6,906 nucleotides of DNA, taken from positions 1 through 6,906 of the forward strand of contig JAZNXU010000009.1 of the NCBI GenBank assembly GCA_045594065.1, read 5' to 3'. Position numbers and translations under genes: made by a program. Shown here piece after piece: positions 1 through 3,926 of this stretch. The notes beneath the pieces were generated by a model that worked only from the letters and a program-made list of their open reading frames with translations, was not told the DNA's origin and made no database searches. The stretch comes from SIG565 sp045594065. Lineage in GTDB: Bacteria > Bacillota > Clostridia > Oscillospirales > Acutalibacteraceae. Position 1 is the stretch's first letter. The number at the start of each line of letters is the position of its first letter.

Positions 1-21
1 ATAAAGGACAAATAAAGGACA
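1..21 (+). repeat. Left pair of ATAAAGGACA direct repeats (possible integrase arm sites)
   Basis: ATAAAGGACA occurs at 1-10 and 12-21, exactly 11 bp apart (one helical turn). The same pair with the same spacing recurs at 279-288 and 290-299, on the other side of the tRNA fragment, and similarity continues weakly for about 15 bp after each pair. Short direct repeats on both sides of a core site are typical of arm-type sites bound by the N-terminal domain of tyrosine integrases. That role is inference. The array may extend left of the window. Confidence 0.6.
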
Positions 22-59
22 GAACATACATTTTCGCCTATCGAGAGGGAAGAAGAAAA

Positions 60-91
60 CCCTCGAAAAGCTAGTGTTTTCAAGGGTTTTT
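60..91 (-). terminator. Rho-independent terminator behind the tRNA fragment
   Basis: Positions 60-69 (CCCTCGAAAA) pair with 77-86 (TTTTCAAGGG) with one C/A mismatch and a 7-nt loop. A T-run follows on both strands: TTTTT at 87-91 on plus, and TTTTCTTCT reading leftward from 59 on minus. It lies directly after the CCA end of the minus-strand tRNA fragment, so it is most simply that tRNA's terminator. Confidence 0.7.
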
Positions 92-93
92 GG

Positions 94-141
94 TGGTTGC
101 GGAGATGGGATTTGAACCTCATGACCTCCGGGTTATGAGCC
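94..141 (-). other. Attachment site: 3' half of an initiator tRNA-Met
   Basis: On the minus strand this reads as the anticodon loop CTCATAA (anticodon CAT, complement of 135-137), the 3' anticodon strand, a variable loop, a TTCAAAT T-loop, and an acceptor strand ending CGCAACCA. A GG/CC anticodon stem top around CTCATAA and the CGCAACCA end match bacterial initiator tRNA. No D-arm or 5' acceptor strand is found at higher coordinates, and identity stops at the 5' side of the anticodon stem, where tRNA-targeting integrases commonly cross over. So this is an att site, not a working tRNA. The T-stem appears to contain one extra base (ATGAGG where ATGGG would pair with CCCAT). Confidence 0.85.
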
Positions 142-150
142 GAAAAATGC

Positions 151-270
151 TCGTTTTATATCGTTCAATCTCGTTTAGTTTTGTGCGGTTTTGTTCAGTA
201 TTTTCAAGGGTGTTCGCCTTTTTTCGTTTATTTTTGTTTTCTCTCATTTACTCTTGTTTTCTGTCCTTTA
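151..270. repeat. T-rich tract with 10-bp periodicity beside the att core
   Basis: Cut into 10-bp blocks from 151, many blocks begin with a T(C/T)GTT-like sequence: TCGTTTTATA, TCGTTCAATC, TCGTTTAGTT, TTGTGCGGTT, TTGTTCAGTA, and so on, becoming looser toward 270. Helically phased T-tracts imply intrinsic bending or a row of protein contacts on one face of the DNA. Positions 171-202 match 5979-6010 in the repressor leader at 27 of 32 bases. No credible protein is encoded here. Confidence 0.55.
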
Positions 271-299
271 TCGACGGAATAAAGGACAAATAAAGGACA
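262..299. repeat. Right cluster of ATAAAGGACA sites (possible integrase arm sites)
   Basis: There are three copies: TGTCCTTTAT (inverted) at 262-271, ATAAAGGACA at 279-288, and ATAAAGGACA at 290-299. The two direct copies are 11 bp apart, as in the left pair at 1-21, and the inverted copy makes a palindrome around 272-278. The distance from the tRNA fragment (about 120 bp) fits an attP arm. I saw no further copies elsewhere in the window. Confidence 0.6.
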
Positions 300-369
300 A
301 GAAATACACTTTTGAATGTGGCGCCGGTAATGAGCTTATAGGACTAAAGGCTGAGAGGGAGGAAAGTGC

Positions 370-395
370 CGCACAACGAGCGAACAGAGAGAAAT
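370..395 (+). repeat. Direct repeat copy A (partner at 807-832)
   Basis: It matches 807-832 at 23 of 26 bases, the last 16 exactly (380-395 and 817-832, GCGAACAGAGAGAAAT). In the frame used by the truncated gene at 771, this copy reads TTSEQREI where that gene reads TESEQREI. It could therefore be a decayed fragment of a second copy of that gene. No start codon precedes it in that frame. Confidence 0.5.
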
Positions 396-417
396 CCCCG
401 AGAGGGAAGAACGTGGG

Positions 418-472
418 CGAAGCCGTGAGAAAGCCGTGAGGAATCTGTGACGAAGCAGTGAGGAAGCTGTGA
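418..472 (+). repeat. Five-copy 11-bp tandem repeat
   Basis: Successive units are CGAAGCCGTGA (418-428), GAAAGCCGTGA (429-439), GGAATCTGTGA (440-450), CGAAGCAGTGA (451-461) and GGAAGCTGTGA (462-472). The consensus is about SGAAGCYGTGA, with GTGA invariant. A degenerate unit may precede at 406-416. The strict 11-bp period places each unit on the same helical face, as in iteron or architectural-protein sites. No function is established. Confidence 0.75.
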
Positions 473-700
473 GAAAAGGGCAGAGAGAAAACCGCTTGAA
501 GCTAGAGCTAAGCAAAAGGAAAAGTTGTTATTTCCTCATTCTCGGAGCCTGCCCCTTTTGCAATAAAACGCAATGATATAAAAAAACGGTGTGGTGTGTA
601 TCTGAAGCTGCCGACATCGGCACAATGGAGCGGGTACAGCGCAACACAAAGCGGCGTTATATACTATCAGATATAGAAATAACCGGCATAGCTATAAATC

Positions 701-730
701 AAAACGAGAGGCGTTTTTGCCCCTCGTTTT
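701..730. terminator. Bidirectional Rho-independent terminator
   Basis: AAAACGAG (701-708) pairs with CTCGTTTT (723-730). After one A/C mismatch, GGC (710-712) pairs with GCC (719-721 region), closing a T-rich loop. A T-run follows on plus (to 731) and TTTT ends the stem on minus. On the minus strand it would end the fic-rhh transcript; on the plus strand it would stop any transcript from 480-700. Confidence 0.75.
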
Positions 731-770
731 TGCGGTATTTTGCGGTGCTATAAAAAAGAGAGTGAGGAGT

Positions 771-850
771 ATGGCAAATGAGAAAAACTTGATACCGTTT
801 AACCGACGAACAGAGAGCGAACAGAGAGAAATAACCACAAAAGGCGGCAT
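771..850 (+). pseudogene. Truncated small phage protein, N-terminal fragment
   Basis: ATG at 771 follows GAGGAG (764-769) and opens MANEKNLIPFNRRTESEQRE, then ITTKGGI. This resembles the start of a small conserved Firmicute phage/ICE protein whose usual form continues KGG(I/V)ASG followed by a basic stretch. Here the resemblance ends right after KGGI, near 850. The frame then runs on to a stop at 905 only by crossing antisense into the 3' end of the fic-like gene. The segment therefore looks like a gene cut by arrival of the fic-rhh cargo. An 11-bp tandem duplication (CGAACAGAGAG at 807-817 and 818-828) lies inside it. The family resemblance is from memory of similar proteins, and function is unknown. 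Confidence 0.55.
807..832 (+). repeat. Direct repeat copy B with internal 11-bp duplication
   Basis: This is the partner of 370-395 (23 of 26 bases identical). It includes CGAACAGAGAG twice in tandem (807-817, 818-828). It lies within the truncated gene at 771, encoding RTESEQREI. Confidence 0.5.
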
Positions 851-857
851 TTTCTTA

Positions 858-1520
858 TTACAGCTCCAAGCCCTGGATAGCGTTGTTGTAAAGGAATTGC
901 TTTAGAGCCTCAGCTGCGCCGGTATTGTAATATTCGAGCAGCAGGGCGTTAAATTTTTCCATGTTATTATCGGTTATCGTCATAATGCCGGCTCCTGAGC
1001 TTATGAGAATTTTGTTTGCTACCGTCAGACTTGTTCGTTTATTGCCATCCCAAAAGAATTGACCTCTAGTGCCCCATAAAAACACGTTGAGGGCTTTTTC
1101 CGTTGCGGTGGTATCTTCGGCAAGTATTTCGCTTAATTCCCTCTCTACGCTTGAAATTTCGGGTATAGGCGGCTTGTAATCGGTTCCGGATATGCCAACG
1201 GTACCGGTTCGGAGCTTGCCCCATTCGAGAGCCTCATTTCGTGCGATAAATTCATTGAGTTTGCACATATAAGCAACGTCGAGAGGGAAATCAACACTCC
1301 CGAGAAGATACCGCCACGCATCACGCATATTTAAAACGGCTTGAATATCGTCGAGCTGCACGCCCGGAACGTTAACGCCGTTTAATATCGTTTGTGTTTG
1401 AGGGAACGTTATAGCCCGGTTTTCCATTCTCATACCGCAATACACGTTTTCATCCCACCTCTTTTTTGCAAGAAAAAGACTCTGCTCCGGGGTGAGCTTG
1501 TATTTGTCTAAGTATTTCAT
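858..1520 (-). CDS. Fic/Doc-family protein with catalytic His replaced by Gln
   Basis: A 220-residue Fic-fold protein. Fic enzymes normally transfer AMP or another phosphate-containing group to target proteins using the motif HxFx(D/E)GN(G/K)R. Here the motif region reads QFFWDGNKR at residues 154-162, so the general-base histidine is Gln154 while the nucleotide-binding DGNKR is kept. Upstream, GMRMEN (29-34) followed by a TFPQTQ stretch resembles the inhibitory-helix region of class II Fic proteins, (S/T)xxxE(G/N), with Glu33-Asn34 present but Gly in place of Ser/Thr. Related Firmicute proteins with QFFWDGNKR exist to my recollection, so this is probably a subfamily and not a random mutation. 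The start follows GGAGGAATAA, which overlaps the 3' end of the RHH gene; stop and start abut, so the two are co-translated. Whether it is an active toxin is open. Confidence 0.8.
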   Translation of the reverse strand: MKYLDKYKLTPEQSLFLAKKRWDENVYCGMRMENRAITFPQTQTILNGVNVPGVQLDDIQAVLNMRDAWRYLLGSVDFPLDVAYMCKLNEFIARNEALEWGKLRTGTVGISGTDYKPPIPEISSVERELSEILAEDTTATEKALNVFLWGTRGQFFWDGNKRTSLTVANKILISSGAGIMTITDNNMEKFNALLLEYYNTGAAEALKQFLYNNAIQGLEL

Positions 1521-1721
1521 TTATTCCTCCCTCTCGTCTCTTGCAATCGTTTCATTGATAGCTCTGTTAATAAAGGCATTGACGGACTCGTTTTTACTGT
1601 TTGCATGAGACTGAAGCTTTTCCTTTGTGCCTTTTGGTACGGTTAAGTTGATACGGTCATATTTTTTTGCATTGAAATCGTTATTATATTTGATTTTATC
1701 AAATTTTTTTTCGTTTGGCAT
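1521..1721 (-). CDS. Small ribbon-helix-helix DNA-binding protein, likely antitoxin/autorepressor
   Basis: 66 residues. I chose the ATG at 1721 because GGAGGTGA (complement of 1729-1736) lies 7 nt upstream; an earlier ATG at 1787 would put coding sequence over the promoter. After a polar N-terminus, RINLTVPKG (about residues 24-32) has the alternating pattern of the DNA-contacting beta strand. The following KEKLQSHANSKNESVNAFIN segment fits the two helices of an Arc/MetJ-type RHH domain. Its position directly before the fic-like gene suggests a repressor/antitoxin partner. The three ACATTG-N2-CAATGT palindromes upstream are its probable operators, which would make it autoregulatory and also a regulator of the divergent gene at 1923. 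Confidence 0.8.
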   Translation of the reverse strand: MPNEKKFDKIKYNNDFNAKKYDRINLTVPKGTKEKLQSHANSKNESVNAFINRAINETIARDEREE

Positions 1722-1742
1722 ATATATATCACCTCCGAAAAT

Positions 1743-1771
1743 ATTATAACATATTATACAACATTGTGCAA
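1743..1771 (-). promoter_or_regulatory. Promoter of the rhh-fic operon
   Basis: On the minus strand TTGCAC (1771-1766), a 17-bp spacer, then TATAAT (1748-1743). Operator 1 (1761-1774) covers the -35 box, so RHH binding should block it. A second TATAAT (1758-1753) lies nearby but has a poor -35. Confidence 0.65.
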
Positions 1772-1774
1772 TGT
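1761..1774. promoter_or_regulatory. RHH operator 1, switch 1
   Basis: ACATTGTGCAATGT: 6-bp inverted arms with a 2-bp spacer, identical to operator 2. It overlaps the -35 of the minus promoter. Confidence 0.8.
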
Positions 1775-1800
1775 ACAACTTGCACAAACTTTAGATTTAA

Positions 1801-1814
1801 ACATTGTGCAATGT
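1801..1814. promoter_or_regulatory. RHH operator 2, switch 1
   Basis: ACATTGTGCAATGT, identical to operator 1 and 40 bp from it. The palindrome extends to 8-bp arms here (1799-1816). It lies midway between the divergent promoters. Confidence 0.8.
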
Positions 1815-1830
1815 TTTTGCATTATATCCA

Positions 1831-1859
1831 TTGACAAACATTGCGTAATGTGTTATAAT
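1831..1859 (+). promoter_or_regulatory. Sigma-A promoter of the 1923 gene with embedded operator 3
   Basis: TTGACA (1831-1836), exactly 17 bp, TATAAT (1854-1859): a consensus promoter. Operator 3, ACATTGCGTAATGT (1838-1851), fills the spacer, so bound repressor would directly occlude RNA polymerase. It is 37 bp from operator 2. Confidence 0.85.
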
Positions 1860-1922
1860 GGTATCAGAAAGGCGAGGACACCGCCGATAAAAAACAAAAA
1901 ACAATCTAAAGGAGATTAAAAA

Positions 1923-2198
1923 ATGAGCGTTAGTGAAATGGTATCAAAGGTTAGGAGCTTGAAAGAACTCGAAGCATTTATCGCCGAGGCTCAGGCAGAG
2001 GCGGAGGCAATCAAGGATGAGATTAAGGCTCAGATGAACGAGCAGAACACCGAGGAGATGACCGTTGACGTTTATAAAATCCGATTTACTACGGTATTGA
2101 GCGAGAGAGTGGACACAACCGCTTTCAAAAAGGCTCTCCCCGACCTCGCCAAACAGTTCACCAAAACAAGCGTAACACGCAGATTTTCGATAGCATAA
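1923..2198 (+). CDS. Small coiled-coil phage protein of unknown function
   Basis: 91 residues; ATG follows AAAGGAGA (1908-1915) by 7 nt. Residues 10-42 are rich in Ala, Glu, Lys and Leu with heptad-like spacing and probably form a coiled coil (KELEAFIAEAQAEAEAIKDE). The C-terminal half (VYKIRFTTVLSERVDTTAFKK, then KTSVTRRFSIA) resembles short conserved proteins in Clostridia prophages that sit among recombination or replication genes, loosely recalling Gp157-like siphovirus proteins. I cannot assign a function. It is expressed from a consensus promoter with an RHH operator in its spacer and ends before the terminator at 2312-2336, so it appears monocistronic and controlled by the RHH protein of the fic operon. 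Confidence 0.75.
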   Translation: MSVSEMVSKVRSLKELEAFIAEAQAEAEAIKDEIKAQMNEQNTEEMTVDVYKIRFTTVLSERVDTTAFKKALPDLAKQFTKTSVTRRFSIA

Positions 2199-2259
2199 AG
2201 AAAAGCCCACACGATAGCCGGCAAGCAATCCGTGAGGGCTGCACCCCACCTTAAGAGAA

Positions 2260-2295
2260 GAGAGGGAGCAAGGATATTATATCACAGTCCCTCTC
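2260..2295. repeat. Inverted pair of GAGAGGGA motifs (hairpin)
   Basis: GAGAGGGA (2260-2267) and its complement TCCCTCTC (2288-2295) flank 20 bp. A perfect 8-bp stem is possible, but no T-run follows, so it is not a canonical terminator. The motif is shared with many other sites in the window. Confidence 0.6.
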
Positions 2296-2311
2296 GAAAA
2301 TCAATACAAAA

Positions 2312-2336
2312 GGGAGCTTATTGCTCCCCTTTTTTT
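2312..2336 (+). terminator. Terminator of the 1923 gene
   Basis: GGGAGC (2312-2317) pairs with GCTCCC (2323-2328) across a 5-nt loop, then CT7 (2329-2336). It overlaps the 3' end of the convergent RHH gene, whose stop codon lies in the loop. The minus strand also continues into TTTTG, so it may end both transcripts. Confidence 0.85.
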
Positions 2337-2503
2337 ATGCACTCGGTGACATACTCCTTTAAAACGGTGTTAGAGGTCTTTCCTTGCGCTGCGCAATACT
2401 CCTTGAAAGCTTCGGCTTCTTCGCGCTTTACCTTGCACGCTAATGTGCGCATATGCTTCAAGTTGTATTTGTTTGCGGCGCGTTTTTGCGCTTCTGTCGG
2501 CAT
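2318..2503 (-). CDS. Second small ribbon-helix-helix regulator
   Basis: 61 residues starting MPTEAQKRAANKYNLKH. I chose the ATG at 2503 for its RBS, GAAGGGAG, 8 nt upstream; longer readings run into the promoter. RTLACKVKR (about 19-27) fits the DNA-contacting beta strand, and EEAEAFKEYCAAQGKTSNTV the helices of an RHH fold. It shares layout with the RHH protein at 1521-1721 (N-terminal basic patch with Asn-Lys-Tyr, strand, helices) but differs in the strand residues, consistent with its different operators (TATGGT-N2-ACCATA). It has no toxin partner on its own strand. It probably autorepresses and controls the divergent S24 operon. Related proteins occur widely in Clostridia mobile elements. 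Confidence 0.75.
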   Translation of the reverse strand: MPTEAQKRAANKYNLKHMRTLACKVKREEAEAFKEYCAAQGKTSNTVLKEYVTECIKKGEQ

Positions 2504-2533
2504 TTTGAAACTCCCTTCAATATTGATATGACT

Positions 2534-2564
2534 ATTATAGCACAAAATAATATGGTAAACCATA
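2534..2564 (-). promoter_or_regulatory. Promoter of the second RHH gene with operator 1
   Basis: On minus, an extended -10 TGC-TATAAT (TATAAT at 2539-2534) with a weak -35 (TGGTTT, 2562-2557) at 17 bp. Operator TATGGTAAACCATA (2551-2564) covers the -35. Confidence 0.6.
2551..2564. promoter_or_regulatory. RHH operator 1, switch 2
   Basis: TATGGTAAACCATA: perfect 6-bp inverted arms around AA. Identical to operator 3 at 2618-2631. Confidence 0.8.
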
Positions 2565-2583
2565 GGCAAAATCAACAAAAATA

Positions 2584-2597
2584 TATGGTAAACCTTG
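2584..2597. promoter_or_regulatory. RHH operator 2, switch 2 (half degenerate)
   Basis: TATGGTAAACCTTG keeps the left arm and core but not the right arm. It is 33 bp from operator 1 and 34 bp from operator 3. It overlaps an imperfect palindrome (2587-2608, GGTAAACCT with AGGTTTGCC). Confidence 0.6.
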
Positions 2598-2610
2598 TGA
2601 GGTTTGCCGA

Positions 2611-2640
2611 TTGACTATATGGTAAACCATATGTTATAAT
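2611..2640 (+). promoter_or_regulatory. Sigma-A promoter of the S24 operon with embedded operator 3
   Basis: TTGACT (2611-2616), 18 bp, TATAAT (2635-2640). TATGGTAAACCATA (2618-2631; palindrome extends to 2617-2632) fills the spacer, mirroring the promoter at 1831-1859. Confidence 0.8.
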
Positions 2641-2668
2641 AGTATTGTCGAAAGGAGAAAAAAGAAAT

Positions 2669-3187
2669 GTGAGCGCCACCGTCGAAAAGTTACGCTCACA
2701 AATCCCCCAAATGAGTAACAGAGAAGCTCGTCCTCTGCTTACTCCTATTTTATCACAAACAAAGAAAAAAATCAAGTATTATAGGAGCAGAAAAATGAAA
2801 AGAACAAGCGAAAGAAATGTAATTTATACGGTTGAGGACGCGTCTATGCAGCCACGCTTTGAAGTGGGCGACTGCGTAGAGGTTGACCTTGAGGCAGAAA
2901 TCAACGACGGAGATATAGTTGTCGCCGTTATCGAGGACGGTAGGACTATACTCCGCAAAATGAAGAACGACAGAGAGGGAATATATATCTTCACTCCCCT
3001 TAATAACGATTACGAGCCTATTATAAGCACTCGCCCGATTATCGTAGGCCGTGCCGTTCGGCTTTACCGCTCGTTTGACGGGCATACGCCGTTTATAGCC
3101 GAGAGGGAAAGCAATATTGCCGGGCAAGTGCCTTGCTTTGATGCGCGCCTCGCCTCAGAGGACGCAAACGAGAGGGAGGGCGAGTAA
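2669..3187 (+). CDS. S24/LexA-like protease domain protein lacking an HTH
   Basis: 172 residues from GTG at 2669, set by AAAGGAG (2651-2657); the nearby ATG at 2667 meets TGA at once. A second possible start, ATG at 2795 with AGGAG just upstream, would give 130 residues. Residues 1-42 are basic and helical (VEKLRSQIPQMSNREARPLL) with no HTH. Residues about 53-135 match the LexA/UmuD C-terminal fold: EDASMQPRFEVGD with Ser59 at the nucleophile position, NDGDIVVAVIEDG, then TILRKM, and PLNNDYEPI. In the LexA alignment the catalytic Lys falls on or next to Arg96 (Lys97 is one off), so self-cleavage is doubtful. The tail (139-172) is charged. It heads a three-gene operon. Possible roles are regulator or antirepressor; not certain. 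Confidence 0.7.
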   Translation: MSATVEKLRSQIPQMSNREARPLLTPILSQTKKKIKYYRSRKMKRTSERNVIYTVEDASMQPRFEVGDCVEVDLEAEINDGDIVVAVIEDGRTILRKMKNDREGIYIFTPLNNDYEPIISTRPIIVGRAVRLYRSFDGHTPFIAERESNIAGQVPCFDARLASEDANEREGE

Positions 3188-3448
3188 ATGGCAGAGCTTA
3201 AGCTTAACAACCAAGAGCAGCGGGCTTATGATTATATGCTCACCTTTGGCGGTATAACCTCGCTGCAAGCGTACAACGATTTAGGCATTAGCCAGCTAGG
3301 CGCCAGGATAAAGGGGCTTGAGGCTAAAGGGCTAAAGGTTTACAGAAAGCGTATTACGGTTTATAATCGCTTTAAGGAAAAAACGAGAGTAACGCTTTAC
3401 TCTCTGACGGATAAGAGCGAAAATACGGAAAAGGAGGGGAAAGAATGA
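3188..3448 (+). CDS. Winged-helix/HTH phage protein (HTH_39-like)
   Basis: 86 residues; ATG directly abuts the TAA of the S24 gene, with GGGAGGGCGAG as RBS. That RBS is built from a GAGAGGGA motif (3170-3177). Residues 10-50 read YDYMLTFGGITSLQAYNDLG, then ISQLGARIKGLEAKGLKV, the pattern of phage HTH proteins of the HTH_39 type (ITSLxAxxDLGIxxLxARIxxLexxGxxI). The wing follows (TVYNRFKEKTRVTLYSL). The C-terminal tail is charged. It probably binds DNA in the early program of the element. Its stop overlaps the next start (ATGA), so the operon is translationally coupled. Confidence 0.75.
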   Translation: MAELKLNNQEQRAYDYMLTFGGITSLQAYNDLGISQLGARIKGLEAKGLKVYRKRITVYNRFKEKTRVTLYSLTDKSENTEKEGKE

Positions 3449-3735
3449 TATACCGTACTGAAAACTACGCAGAGATTGAAAACCTCACGGAAGCGCAGAA
3501 GCTCACCGTCGCAGTCGTAACGTTCGCGCCGCACGTTCTCGTTAAGCGTTGCACCCTGCTTCTGTCGGACTTCATTCAAACCTACATAGACAGCCGAGAG
3601 GGAAGAAAGGCGCTCATCGGCGAGCTTGAACACAAGGGCGAGCATATAGAAGCGCAACTATTCAGCATTTTAGAGCAGTTATTTATTGCCGACGCACAGC
3701 TTGACGAGTGCCAGGGCGAAGAGGTGGAGATATAA
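3445..3735 (+). CDS. Hypothetical protein, last gene of the S24 operon
   Basis: 96 residues; AAGGAGG (3431-3437) precedes the ATG, which overlaps the upstream stop by 4 nt. I do not recognise a family. It is predicted largely helical, with a mixed hydrophobic segment (TVAVVTFAPHVLVKRCTLLL, residues 21-40) that contains charged residues and is probably not a membrane span. A second helical stretch (HIEAQLFSILEQLFIADAQL) precedes an acidic tail. A GAGAGGGA motif encodes SREG at residues about 50-53. Coupling to an HTH protein suggests a regulatory or DNA-metabolism accessory role, which is inference only. Confidence 0.65.
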   Translation: MIYRTENYAEIENLTEAQKLTVAVVTFAPHVLVKRCTLLLSDFIQTYIDSREGRKALIGELEHKGEHIEAQLFSILEQLFIADAQLDECQGEEVEI

Positions 3736-3746
3736 AGCCATAAATC

Positions 3747-3779
3747 GAGAGGGAAAAAATCAAAATTCCCTCTCTTTTT
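3747..3779 (+). terminator. Terminator of the S24 operon, built from an inverted GAGAGGGA pair
   Basis: GAGAGGGAA (3747-3755) pairs perfectly with TTCCCTCTC (3766-3774) across a 10-nt A-rich loop, followed by TTTTTCTTTTTT. It lies 12 nt after the stop of the 3445 gene. The minus strand lacks a T-run, so it is one-way. Confidence 0.9.
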
Positions 3780-3926
3780 CTTTTTTGTGTTGTTATATCA
3801 GGGCGGATAACGCAAGATAGTGGATAAAACAGGCACAGAGCGCGATAAAAGAAGTCGGCAGGTCGAGAATACCCCCGAGAGCGTTAAAACGCCACAGAGG
3901 GCAAAATTTCGGCTCTCAGACGGTAT

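Larger units (their letters stand above)
300..700. other. Gene-free stretch with short repeats
   Basis: No reading frame here has a start, RBS and recognisable product. It contains two GAGAGGGA copies (353-360, 400-407), a 26-bp segment (370-395) repeated at 807-832, the 11-bp tandem array at 418-472, and an inverted repeat TGCCGA-CA-TCGGCA at 609-622. A terminator follows at 701-730, so a small RNA ending there is possible, but I cannot identify a convincing promoter for it. Confidence 0.5.

Noticed and set aside
94..215. A complete tRNA gene on the minus strand
   Set aside because: Only the anticodon loop to CCA is present; no D-arm or 5' acceptor strand follows at higher coordinates.
90..439. 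Open frames overlapping the att region and T-rich tract
   Set aside because: One runs antisense through the tRNA fragment. The other translates phased T-tracts and the 11-bp repeats, with no good RBS or recognisable fold.
418..472. CRISPR array
   Set aside because: The 11-bp units are contiguous with no spacers and no cas genes are near.
2645..2668. TTG start at 2645 for the S24 gene
   Set aside because: It lies before the RBS at 2651-2657 and at about the expected transcription start, so GTG at 2669 is better placed.
3881..3892. GCGTT-AA-AACGC palindrome as a terminator for int
   Set aside because: The stem is only 5 bp and no T-run follows on the minus strand. The nearby GAGAGC/GCTCTC pair is too far apart to be convincing.
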